Shown: piece by piece, positions 33,611 to 44,554 of the stretch
Position numbering within the stretch: position 1 is the first letter of the stretch
Layout of the letters: the number at the start of each line of letters is the position of its first letter
The notes under the pieces: generated by a model
Told to the model about the DNA's origin: nothing
Seen by the model: the letters and a program-made list of their open reading frames with translations, nothing else
The model's database searches: none
Assembly: GCA_016271365.2 (NCBI GenBank)
Contig: CM028129.1
Coordinates: 843,404,001-843,468,000 of the forward strand
Direction of reading: 5' to 3'
DNA: 64,000 nt
DNA from: Neoceratodus forsteri
Lineage: Eukaryota; Chordata; Ceratodontiformes; Ceratodontidae
Program-made: the position numbers and the translations under genes

Positions 33611-34830
33611 CCTGCCCAGTAGGGCAGGTATAGTTAGGGTTGCATGGTCACTTCTATGTTAAACCTCAAAGTTTTCACTTTAATAACTTTGCAACCATTT
33701 GTCTGATTTGCCTGAACTTTTGCATGCACAACCCCAACCACAGATCTCTAGGTCTGGAAAGTTTTGTTCCAGTCGGATGTACAGTTGCAGAACTGGGGGG
33801 TGGTCAAAATGTGAAAAATCACCAACTTTTGTGCATTTTCCGGTAAGCCATAATGGACTGAAGAATGCATTTGAGTGGCTTCAGATTTGTTTGTCTACAT
33901 GTGGCCTGGGTTGCATTTTGAAGATTTGGTGAAAAAATATTGCTCTGTTCAAAAGTTATTCAAGTTTTTCATGTCTCATTATAGCTGATGGGAAAATGTA
34001 TATGTGCATTGCGAAAACTTTTGCGATCACAGTTTTGTTGTTGAGCTCCTTGAAATTGTTTTCGTGCTTCCGCCATCTTGTTTTCAGTTAGTGAGAGAGA
34101 AAAAAACATTGTAACTCAAAAAATCCTACCTTTTGGTAAACAGCAACAGCTGTGTTTACCTAATTGGATCCTGAGGAACATGACCCTGGCATTAGTTTTT
34201 TAGTAGCTGGTCCACACATATGTTTTTTAAACTTTTGCCGCTTTTCTGATCGGGGCAACATTTTTTGTTGCCTTGAAAACAATCTTGAGCAGAAAAAAGT
34301 AGCCTCAGCAACATTTTTGTGTGCGTGACAGCATTTCCATTATAGAGATAGGAGTGTCGTAAAAACATTAAAGTAATCGCAGTAACACTGCACAAACAAT
34401 TTGCTATGCATTGGTTTCTTTGTCACTTCATTGTGCCAAGGTGTATTGGGCTTTTGGCATAACATTTTCAGGGTGGCAAGCCCCGGTTCCACAGATTTGC
34501 CTTTTGGTGGTTTGGTATGAAAACATTGAAGGACCATAGTTATAGTGTTCCACAGTTGAGAAATTTTCCTATAGGATAACATTGCGGCACCCGTAATGCC
34601 TTTTGGTGTCCGTATCTCGAAAATGGTTCGAGATATGGATTTTTGGTTGGCAAAATTCTTAGTCCCTCAATGTGCAGAAGTAGGTTGGAAAACCATTAAT
34701 ACCATGAATTTTGAATTTTATTTCTACTTTCTACAGTTGCTGAGATATTTGGAAATTAGTATTCCAATGGCGTATGCAAATGATTATTACAAGGGTCCCT
34801 TGCTCTATAAGGGTGTTGTGTCATTCTATA
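33608..34830 (-). repeat. Hairpin-ended repeat family (copy 3, minus strand)
   Basis: The terminal hairpin is ATACCTGCCC (33608-33617), loop AGTA, GGGCAGGTAT (33622-33631). The family block TAGTTAGGGTTG follows. Inner regions match copy 2 in reverse: CGTATCTCGAAAATGGTTCG (34608-34627) and ATTAGTATTCCAATGG. Phrases such as AATAACTTTGCAACCATTTG match the AAAGTTATT block before the hairpin in the other copies. A segment at 33995-34110 (GCGAAAACTTTTGCGATCAC) loosely resembles the tandem unit at 39480-40500. No coding region. Confidence 0.65.
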
Positions 34831-34831
34831 G

Positions 34832-34961
34832 TTATGAGTAAGTGGAAGCAGAGGGCCCATGCTGCCACAGTTGCATATCATTATGCACAAATGGGCAGCT
34901 TGGTGGGAGCATGGGGCCTGAAGGGCCCAGCACTCCCACTTACACATACCATATTTTTTCA
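34832..34961. mobile_element. Small palindromic insertion with 11 bp flanking direct repeats
   Basis: TCATTCTATAG occurs at 34821-34831 and again at 34962-34972. The 130 bp between them is largely self-complementary: GTAAGTGGAAGCAGAGGGCCC pairs imperfectly with GGGCCCAGCACTCCCACTTAC. The flanking repeats look like a target-site duplication. Eleven bp is longer than hAT or Harbinger duplications, so the mechanism is unclear. Confidence 0.5.
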
Positions 34962-34974
34962 TCATTCTATAGGG

Positions 34975-36535
34975 ACTGGTACTGGGGGTTCTGATGTTTC
35001 CTCAGCTGTGGCTCCAGCAACTGTTGGAAAAAAAAAATTTAAGAGAAAGAAAATGATGTGACTTCATACTGAGCTTAACAATATCATGTCTATTTATGAT
35101 AGATGAGAGTAGAGGGCAAGGGTCATGGCTAGGGAGGATGGTAGGAGTGGGGTAGAGGGGCAAAGATTGTAGCTGAAGCTGTGGACTCTGTAACATTACA
35201 AAATGGGCTTTTTATTTGCTGGGTTCTGATTGGCAAGTACCCCTGCTGGGGGGGGGTTACATTAACTTTCAATAGATGCCTAGCAAATAAAAAGTGCCAG
35301 TCACCTGTCCCCATCACCACCTAAAGTATCCTAGTGCCAACCCTGCTTTATCATTGGCCAGAATCAACCTATTCAAGTTGAAATGCATGCCATTTTTTTC
35401 CTCCTGCTTAACGAGTGATACTGGCACTGCCAAGGCTCCCTACTTCAGTGCTAGCCCCCCCCACGAGAAGCGACCCACTCCCAACAGGATTCACCCAATA
35501 CACTAGTTTCTGTTTACTCAACAGATTCTGGATCCCTGCTTTGCCATCTCCATATACAGAGCAACTATGACCCCTGATCCCAAACACAGTGCAAGTTGCA
35601 TTTTCCAATGACAGCTCCCACAGTAACACCCCCAAACTGGCAACAACAACAAACAGGAGTGCACACACAAGGACACTCTCCATGTCAAGCTATTCTGTCA
35701 AGATTTCTTCTAATTAAAAAAAAGGATTTTTAAACTAGTAGTGCTTGTGCTATCAATGTTATGTGCTCAGCGCTAAACAGTATTCACCATAGCTGTTAAA
35801 GTCTCCTGCCTGCCACATCCATCCGTCTAGTCAGCTGCTGCAAGGAACAGCAATGTAACCCTTTTTTCTCACCCAGCAAATGAAGCACCCTGCCCAATTC
35901 TGTGCCCCACTGTGTAACCACAAATCCCTTTTTATTAACCTATTTTCATTCCTCTCTGCCACACTCTGTCACCTGCTCATGTTCCAGGGATCACCCTCCA
36001 TACCTGCTGTACACTTGCCCCTTTCCATAATCCATAACAAACTTCAGACCATGGACTCTGGAGGAAAAAATAAACACAAAAAGCAAAAACAGTATTTCAC
36101 TCAGCAGCACAACAAAACTTTACTGGTAATGGAGCTACCATACATAATTCTCTAACCTGGATTACCATTGCAGTACAGATGTGAAGTTGGACTCTGACTG
36201 CGCTCCACTAAATGTCTTTCCCATATCACATCATGATAAAAAATGGACCATTGGCCAGCCTGTGAGTGTTTTAGAGGAGGGAAGAGGCAAAGCCGGGGGA
36301 GGCATACAGCCTTACAGAAAGAGAAATCCAAAAGTAAATCTACACAGAAAGAAGGAAACAACTGTGAATGACTGCAGTGCCCTCCACTGGCAAATATACA
36401 AGTGGAGGGACTTCTTCATCAAGCAAAGAGTTTGGCACATTTTTTTACTCCTTTTTTTGTATTTAGAAAAAAATGCTTTAATTGTCACATAATGTGTCAC
36501 ATCTAGCCCATTTTCTAAGCATAAAAATACCTCCA
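34975..36535. other. Unassigned stretch
   Basis: There is no recognisable gene. A short inverted repeat lies at about 35205-35300 (GCTTTTTATTTGCTGG with CTAGCAAATAAAAAGTGC) around a G-rich centre. The C-rich open frames at 35290-35690 and 35880-36155 match no family. Confidence 0.4.
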
Positions 36536-36539
36536 GGGT

Positions 36540-36745
36540 GGGCGGCATTGGGGCATACCAGATCTTTCTGGGGCTATAAGACCTTCCACCTGTGGCATTG
36601 GCCTCATTATGACCTGGGAGGTGCGGTGTTTCCCAATAGCGCCCATCCTATCAGGTATTATTGCTTGCCTAGTGGACTTGATAGACGTAATGACTTTCTT
36701 CTGCCGGCTTCTTTCTAAATTCGTATGTTCGCATGTTCATTCCTT
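36540..36745 (+). repeat. CR1-type 3' untranslated tail
   Basis: The segment CTAGTGGACTTGATAGACGTAATGACTTTCTTCTGCCGGCTTC, ending in CGTATGTTCGCATGTTCAT, has the same layout as the tail at 3700-3765 (GACTTGATAGACC..TTCTTATGTTCATATG). No ORF2 precedes it, so it is a very short 5'-truncated insertion. Confidence 0.55.
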
Positions 36746-36899
36746 GTGTTGTTATCTTCTGTAATTGTTACATTACAATGTTTTTAATGTAGGAATCATT
36801 TGTACTTATGATGAAGCATTTCACTCTCTGAACTTTGGCTTTCCTGCCTGGAGCCACAGCTGGTAAGCTGGTTCGTACCAGTCTCAGTCCTTTCTGGCA

Positions 36900-37124
36900 C
36901 ATTCATGTCTGTTTCATTTTGTAAAACCTTTGGCAGAATAGCTTCCATTTCCTCCTGCACTTCCTCCACCTCTTGTTTTCCAGGCCCTTCTCATGCCTAA
37001 GATATTTTGCCACCGTCTTCTACATCTCCTCCAGGGGTATGTTGGTGCCCCTCATCACTATGCATATTTTTGTCATGGCCTCCAGCAGCAGAGGTAGCTG
37101 TTCTGAGGTCCAGTACTTGCTCAT
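36900..37124 (-). pseudogene. Myb/SANT-like domain fragment (Harbinger-type?)
   Basis: The minus strand from ATG at 37124 encodes MSKYWTSEQLPLLLEAMTKI, then an in-frame TAG, then KTVAKYLRHEKG and NKRWRKCRRKWK. The spacing of Trp and the basic RRKWK helix suit a trihelix/Myb-SANT-like DNA-binding domain. In vertebrate genomes such domains are commonly encoded by the second gene of PIF/Harbinger transposons. No DDE transposase or inverted termini were found, so the assignment to that superfamily is an inference. The stop codon shows it is not functional. Confidence 0.5.
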
Positions 37125-37129
37125 TTCTG

Positions 37130-38085
37130 CAAGACAAGTAGAGATAAGAAAAAGAATAATTCAGTATGGTGATATATGTTTGCCTATAGAAGAAAATCAT
37201 AAGTGGTATTCATTGTAGATGTTGCTGTGTATATGTGGCCTGTTATGGTGGTATGTGTTTCATGGTATTATGATACTGGCACATTTAGTGGGATAGTTTT
37301 TTTGAGTGATTGTGATGCAAAACTTTTGAAGACAATGTGAATGCTTTTTATACGTGTACTTTCTAAGCCTTCTGACATGTCCTTCTTTAGTTGAGATTTT
37401 GAATATGGAGTTGTGCAGGACATCTGTTTTGAATTCTCCCTGCTGAAGAAAGACTAATCAAATGTTGGTGAGGAATGGGTAGGTTAGCAGTATGTGTCAT
37501 GTGTCACATTAAGTGGTGCTGTTTGTGGGTGTGTGCATAGGGGCACAACGTTTGACAGGGAGTACTGTAACATTACTGTTATATGTGCTCGATGAACACA
37601 TCAGCGGACAGGTCAGCAAGCCGATCAAAGTTCAGGTGAGCATGTAAAGGCCTGAGAATGACAAACACACACTGTCGCATAGTATGATGGGTGTGGTAAA
37701 GTTTTCTGTTCAAAAAACATAGCAAGAAAGTACATCCTTGATAGGTAGCACCGCCTTAAGGCTGCATACAGCCCACACACACCATCTCTGGTGTTATTGC
37801 TTGAAAATCCACTCAGGCCCCCCCACTCCCCAGTCCCAGCCCCCATGGTTGGGTGTGGGCGATGGCATTGTGCCCAACCAGGTGAAGTGTGATGTTATGC
37901 CAGTGCAATACACACCCTGTCATGCAGTATTGCATAGCTGAATGCAAATGTTTTTTGTGTTTATCATTTGTTCTGTTTTTTGACAAAGAAAGTTGGCTCT
38001 TAAAAAAGTCTTTTGTTGGCTTTGACCACTTTTCCAAGACACACTGTTCTTCAGATTACAGAGAGGATGCCATATCAGAGGTCTC
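37130..38085. other. No recognisable feature
   Basis: I recognise no gene or repeat boundary. The minus-strand reading from the SGNH fragment may extend a little into this stretch, but no motif is visible. Confidence 0.4.
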
Positions 38086-38089
38086 CCAA

Positions 38090-38660
38090 AAACAGGCAAT
38101 TGCCAGCATCTGAGAAGTGCACATTATCTCTTAGATACAGCCAATCTTTAAAATATTTGATTTCAGGATGATAGTTTGTGTGCATGCCCAGATCACGTAA
38201 AAATGCAGAGAAGTGTATATTTAATTTTCCTTGCTCTGTCGAGCAGATACATGTATTGAGCTGCATGCCAGACCATATGCTCTGTAATAACCGAATAGAT
38301 GATTTTATAAGCAGGTAATAGCTCTCTAAGTGAAGCTTAGGCCCAATTTAGCTTCAGCTACTAAATCTATCCACCATTTCTCACCCAAATCATTCCCTCC
38401 TAGATGGATCAGCAGTATGTCTGGTGCAGAGTGGTTGTTTAAGAGGTGCTGCATGTTGGCATGAGCTGCTCCCATATCATCCTTCAATTGCCAGACTAGT
38501 GAACCTTACAATTGGGAAGGTTCAAGTCACTACCAAAGTGACTTCTCTTGGCATTTTCACCACCTCGATGAATTAAACTGCTGCCTACCATCCACACTGT
38601 GATTCTGGAGGTTTTCTGCCATGCTAACAGTTTCTTGCAAAACAGAGTGACAGAGAGCTC
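38090..38660 (-). pseudogene. SGNH-hydrolase domain fragment of retroelement type
   Basis: On the minus strand the blocks appear in the correct order. VWMVGSSLIHRGG (about 38600-38562) sits where the GDS nucleophile block lies. ILLIHLGGNDLGEKWW (about 38420-38373) is the GGND block. LPAYKIIYSVITEH and RARKINIHFSAFLRDLG follow, and DNVHFSDAGNCLFL (about 38130-38089) is the Asp..His block. These define the SGNH hydrolase fold. Proteins of this kind are encoded by Ngaro/DIRS-group tyrosine-recombinase retrotransposons. Two frameshifts and stops near 38510, 38330 and 38220 break it. No recombinase or RT was found beside it, so the source element is an inference. Confidence 0.6.
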
Positions 38661-39479
38661 AATAAGACAGTCTGAGTCTGTTGCTGGCTAGTGACATCTA
38701 AACAACTGTAGTATCAATTTTCTAACTGCTTTTTTATTCTTCCTGAGACAGACAGCAACAGTGGAAAACTAAATATTTTGGCAGTTATTACTTCTAGGGT
38801 GCCAATAGAAAAATTGGACTTCATACGTGCCAGAACACATTTTGTTATTGGCTGTGGCATAGACAAAACACAGTTTTGTTTTGGTGGAAATTAATGGCTT
38901 TCTGATTGGATGATTTGAAACAGCACAGCAGAAGATGCATTCTGATTTGCTGCTAGCTGGCTAGATACACATGTGCTTGCTGTGTTAGGACTCCCTTTTG
39001 AAGTGAAAATGTATGATTGACTGTGTTAAACTGTTTCCTGTGGCACATCAAATTTCTTTTTAAAATATGCAATATTTGCACAAATTAGTGGTGTGGTATC
39101 ATTTGCTATTGTGCAGTGCCAATCTTCTGTCACTGGTGTGATTGGCTAGATGTGGTACTGTACGTGGATTTTTTTTTTCAGAGGAAAAAAACATGGCTAC
39201 TCTTAGTGGAGCTAGTTCATAAACTGGTCTCATTATCACCAACTTCTTAATTAGTATGTTGGATTTGTGTGCTTTTACCGATATATCACAGGTATGTTAC
39301 TTTAATGTACAATTTTTGCACTGTTTTCTGGTCACTAGCATTTTTAGAAACAGATTTAACTAACTTCCTGCTTGCAAAGCATCATGGTAGGCAAAGGCAG
39401 AAGGTCACAGTAGCTCAACAAAAAAATGTTTGCACGATAAATTGACCATGCACATATTGCTATGTTACGTGTAGGAGAG
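38661..39479. other. No recognisable feature
   Basis: AT-rich sequence without protein motifs. It leads into the tandem array upstream of the Helitron and could be part of that element. Confidence 0.4.
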
Positions 39480-40500
39480 GCTACTGCTTTTCTATTGGTA
39501 CTGTTGTATGGAGCTTGAAAACTTTTGCAGTTACATTTTTCAGCCTAGGCAACATGGTGTTTTTCAATGGGGTTTGCTTGCTGAGCTCGAAAACTTTCAC
39601 AATAACATTTTTTTAGCTCAACAACATAATGCATTTCAACAGGGCTCATCCATGAAGCTCAAAAACTTTTGTGCTTACATTTTTTGACTTTGAAAACATA
39701 ATGGATTTCAATTGGGCTTGGTGATGGAACTCAAAAACTAGTGTGGTTACATTTTCCAGGCTTGACAACATAATGTATTTCAATGGGGCTCATCCACGGA
39801 GCTCGAAAACATCCACAGTTGAATTTTTTTTAATTCAACAGCATAGTGTTTTTCAATGTACTGTACCTTATTCACAGAGCTGAAAAAGTTTTGCGGTTAC
39901 ATTTTTCGACTTTGATAACATAATAAATTTATTTATTTGCTTTTGATAACTGGGTGGGTGCACTAGGCATGACAATGCCTATTTTCAGGCACGACCCGGG
40001 AGAGAACAGTTTGAAACAAAATCTTAGTATATACATAGGGGTGCATGGGACACAGCACATGCAGAAAACAGAGCAAATCTCAAAGGGGCTCATTCACATT
40101 GCTCGAAAACTTTCGTGGTTGTATTTTTCTACCTCAAAAACATAGTGGATTTCAATGGCCCTCTGTCATGTGGCTTGAAAACTATTGTGGCAACATTTTT
40201 CTACCTTGACAACATAATGTATCTATATGGGTTCATACACGGAGCTGAAAAACTTTCACGGTTACATTTTTTTGACCTTGACAACATAGTGTATTTCAAT
40301 GGGTCTCGTTTATGGAGCTCAAAAACTTTTGCGAAAACATTTTTGGGCCATGACAACATACTAAATTTCAATGGTGGCTTGTTTACACAGGTTAAAAACT
40401 TTTGTGGTTACATTTTTAAGCTTTGAGAACATTATGCATGTCAATGGGGTTTGTTCACGTAGGTTGAAAACTTTAGAGATTGTATTTCTTCCTTATGAAC
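39480..40500. repeat. Tandem repeat, ~72 bp unit, roughly a dozen copies
   Basis: The unit reads GGAGCTCGAAAACTTTTGCGGTTAC, then ATTTTTCGACCTTGACAAC, then ATAATGTATTTCAATGGG, with 70-75 bp spacing. It is strongly diverged between copies. It stops about 160 bp before the Helitron reading frame. A foreign segment of about 155 bp at 39928-40083, starting TTTATTTATTTG like a minus-strand retroposon tail, interrupts it. Confidence 0.85.
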
Positions 40501-40599
40501 TTAATGTGCACAGTAAAATACTATTGTGCTGTTATTTATTTGAAATGTTTATTGGGAAATATTTATGGTTACAGGAAACTGATTAAACATTTTTCTTTT

Positions 40600-43500
40600 G
40601 TTTTATAGGTGTGTGATCCTTTATCGTTATATTGCCTGAAACCTGTGTTTTTTTCTGTAGAGAGAATGCCTACACGACACAGACAACAGAATAAGCATAG
40701 AAGAGATAAATATTATAGTGATGTTAAATTGATGAAGAGTAATGTAAGCAGTAAAAATGTCACAAGGAAAGTCAAGGACAATGCAAGGTCTGCTGATTGT
40801 GAGATGCCTGCTTCAGTTTGTTGTTTGGAAACAATTGTACAGTACCCACTTCCTCATCCTGATGGGATTGCAGAGTGCAGCAGAGCTGCCCAGGTTACAA
40901 TTATTCCTATTGCAGCCCATAAACAGAAGCACATTTCTGCTATTTGAGGCCACCTTAGCAAGTTAGCATTTTTCTGAAAGTTAGCTTCAAAGACTAAGCT
41001 TGACCGGATTATTTCTACCATAATGAGACTTCAAGGCAAATGACTAAGGAGTCAACTGTCTTTGATGAAACTATGACTTAGGGTTCATAGATCTGTGAAT
41101 ATGGCACTTGCTGTTCTTTCACATTTGTGGAACAAAATGATGAGAGAGATTGAACGTTTCACTGTTATAGTGCAGTCTGTTCATAGTAGGCTCCAAAATG
41201 TTGACACTCTGAACAGAGGCAACTTTTGAGAAGTCTTCCAAGGCATATGGTTACAGGAGTCTTACAAACCAGTTTCTAAGGAACCTGTAATTTCTGTTGA
41301 TGAGGTTGGCAAGGCTTGTAATGTGTTGAGTGCAACACGTGGCAAAGAACGAAGTGTCAAAGATGATGGAACACACTCAACAGCTGAGATGCCCATCAAA
41401 AGTTGTGGATAATGGAGATGTGATGAGACCTGTTATATGGGGCAAGCATCGTTTGATGCTGTTGCACAGTTTGTAAATAACTTTCTTGCAACAAAGAAGA
41501 AACAGCAATACAGCTTATTATATAAGATTGGTCTCTGTGAAAATTGCAAGCATAACGAGCTATTCAGGTATTCCTTGGCTTGCTTAGATAGCTGTGTGTG
41601 CAACAGTATATTTCATCAAATGCGTATGATTGCTGTATGCAGTCCTGCGATGCTCAGCTTTGTGCATAAAATATACCAGTTGAGAAAAGCTGTGTCAGTA
41701 TACAAACAGCTTGATGAGTGATTGACAGCAGGAGATATGGAAGCTGCAGAAATTGTGATACAGGATGTGCAACGTAACAGTAAACGTTATGATGCACCCT
41801 GTGATGACATATCTGCCACTGTATCATGTAGTCTCACTCTTCGGGAATCTGACATACTGAAAACATTCGGGGAATCCCATTACCAAGTTTGAACTGGCTA
41901 AGAGAGTGAAATTTAACTCTGTGTGTGCCTCATGTCACAGACTACTTTACAGGCTGCAGACTGTTACAGTTGATCTGGAAAAGATTAAATATTTTAATGA
42001 CATGTGGGCATGACTGTTGGCCTACCTACTGGCAAAGAATGACTTTGACTTGGACCCAGTGGTCATCATGTGTCACTACTGTTTGACAAAGGTGAAAAAT
42101 AACACTTTGCCACCAAGATCTGTTTTAAACAATATGGAGGCAGATGTCACACCTATTGAGATTGCTGCACTAAATATATTTGAATGAATACTGATGCAAA
42201 TCATGAAACCATTTCAGATTATTCTATGTCTGAATACAAAAACAAGTAAAGTACCCTAAAAAGAGCTTGTCAAGTCTCGGAAAGGGGCTGTGATGTATTT
42301 ACCACTTCCTGTGAAAGAGAACGTGGGGACAATCTCAAAGGAAAACAGTGTTGTTATATTAGTGAACGGTGTACCTACATAGTCCAAGGTCATTTGGCAA
42401 GATGTTGTTAATGTGCAGAAAGTGAAAAATGCTCTACACTATTTGAAGAGCAATAATCCTTTCTACAATGAGCTTGACATAGATGAACTTTCAGATATGA
42501 GTGCTCAGTTTGGACTAGTGGACATTAGGAAGTCAATGATTGAGAAGGTTGATGTTGCAACTTGTAAAGATGTGTATGAGCAGTACACAATTCACTCTCT
42601 ACATGGCAGAGATCCAATTGGTGATAACATTGACCTGTATCAGATAAAACAGGTCAAAGGTAATCCTGTCAGCATATGGGAGGAAAAACTTGAAGCACAT
42701 TGCTTTCCTGATTTATTCCCTCAAGGTACAGGAGGCCATCTGGATACACATGCGGTGCATGTTCAAGGTGCTGAATATCGTACAATGAGAGTCTTAAACA
42801 AAAATGGCAAATTTCATAGGAACATACAATATCTGTTCCACCTGCTGTGGGAGAGTGACCTTAGTATCCTGTCTGAGTCCATTGCATATACACTCCAACT
42901 GACTAGCCCATTAGATGGTATTACAGCAGTTGAATTTCTGCTAAGACTGAGAGGAAAAGGATGAAATGCAACAGGTGAATTTGACATCTATGCTCTCAAG
43001 TCTGCATGGCATAAAAGAATGCTGGTATCGTAGACACTCAGAGGTCATGACTATGCTGTGCGAGTATGGTGCAGCTACTTGGTTCATAACTCTGACCTGT
43101 GCAGAGTATAGCTGGGATGAGTTACTTGAACTATTGAAGTGGGCCAATGCTGATGCTGATGACATTTCATCAATGACACTTGGTGAGACATGCTCACTTG
43201 ATCCAGTTTCTGTGTCCTGACATTTTCACCATTGTTTCCATGAGATATTGACATTCATTTTGTCAAAAGGCAATCATCCTCTTGGAATAGTTGAGCACTA
43301 CTTTTGGAGGACAGAGTACCAGGCACGAGGTGTACCACACCTACATATGCTGTTGTGGATTAAAGATGCTCATATTGTCGAGAATGAAGCAGCTTAAGTG
43401 CTGAAGTTCATTCAATGTTATGTCACTTGCCCCATCCCTGACAAGTATGATAGTACAACACTGTGGAAACTGGTGCAAAATTTTCAATGACATCTTTGTG

Positions 43501-44540
43501 GAAAGTACTGTCACCAACCAGTCAAGAATCATATTGAGTGGTACACCAGGTGCTGATTTGGTTTCCTTAGACATTCCTGCCAGCAAGGACATATGAATGA
43601 CTTGTTCTCAGCCATGCATCACCATCCCAAGGCAAAGTCCACTAAAAGGGTGTATGAGTTACCCAGACACGAGAATGAGGTGTTCACCAATGATTACAAC
43701 CCTACTCTTCCCCTGATGAGGCAGGCAAACATTGATGTGCAGTTTGTCACAGATAATTATCTGTCTCCTGTGAGGTACATTACATCATACATCATGAAAC
43801 ATGAGCAGACCAGTTTGTTTGAGCTTTGGAAAGATATGGCTACTTCCAGCCAACCACTGAGCTCACAGCTCTGGTCACTGGGATTTAAGACACTGTCTCA
43901 CAGGGAGTGCAGAGCATATGAGGCCAGTGATCATTTGATTGGGACACACTTGTATGGCTAGTCTGATGCTGTACAACTTCTTAGTGTTAACTACAAAGAG
44001 AAACAAAAGCATGTTTCGAAGTCTCATGATGAGATTGAAGAACTGGCTGCAAACCGCCTCTCATCAAAAAATATTTTGAAGAATAACCTGATTGACACAT
44101 ACTACCCAAATCAGGTTACTGTGATGGATGATATGTGCCTGTACCATGTTGCTAAGTGGTACAGCTACAAGACTGATGTAGCACCTGATGAAACTCGAGA
44201 GATTTACAAAGTCAGAGGCTTTGATGGGTGCCTTGCTAAAAGGAAGAAACCATTGCTGATTGACCAGTGTAAATTCAGTCTCTCTACAACTGACAGCAAG
44301 GAACATTACTACTTTGCTCTAATGTTCCTCTTTAAACCATGGAGGGATAAAAGTACACTGAAAGGAGACTGTGAGGCATATGAGGAACAGTTCTACCTTA
44401 CACATGAGACCGTCAAGAGTGAACAGTCCAAAACATACATTCATGGACTGGAATTAGAGAAGGAGTAGCTAGAACAAGCTAAGAAACAGCTTGAGGAAGA
44501 TACTCAGGAAATTCTCAGCAAAACATATATCCTAAAGGAA
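40600..44540 (+). pseudogene. Helitron replicase remnant: DUF6570-like region and Rep (HUH) domain
   Basis: Reading frames follow the order known from animal Helitrons. There is a basic N-terminus (MPTRHRQQNKHRRDKYYSD, 40667). A Cys-rich zone follows (SLLYKIGLCENCKHNELF near 41510-41565; CASCHRLLYRLQ near 41928). The DUF6570-type region comes next (SVLNNMEADVTPIEIAALNI, 42124-42183; VKSRKGAVMYLPLPVKENVG, 42266-42325). The Rep domain has ATWFITLTCAEYSWDELL (about 43074-43127), the HUH motif RGVPHLHMLLW with His codons at 43338 and 43344, and two tyrosines three residues apart in RYITSYIMK (43776 and 43788). In-frame TGA/TAA stops and frameshifts occur throughout. The Pif1-type helicase that normally follows is missing. 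A CR1 fragment begins near 44550. Confidence 0.88.
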
Positions 44541-44554
44541 AGGGTACTCTTGGA

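Noticed and set aside
39480..40500. The ~72 bp tandem array as a CRISPR-like or programmed repeat array
   Set aside because: Units are directly adjacent and diverge evenly, with no constant-repeat/variable-spacer pattern, and the genome is eukaryotic.
40600..40667. Splice-acceptor-like tracts (TTTTGTTTTATAG, TTTTTTCTGTAG) before the Helitron ORF, suggesting a host gene exon
   Set aside because: The downstream protein is clearly Helitron-derived and broken, so any acceptor would belong to the transposon and cannot be confirmed from sequence.
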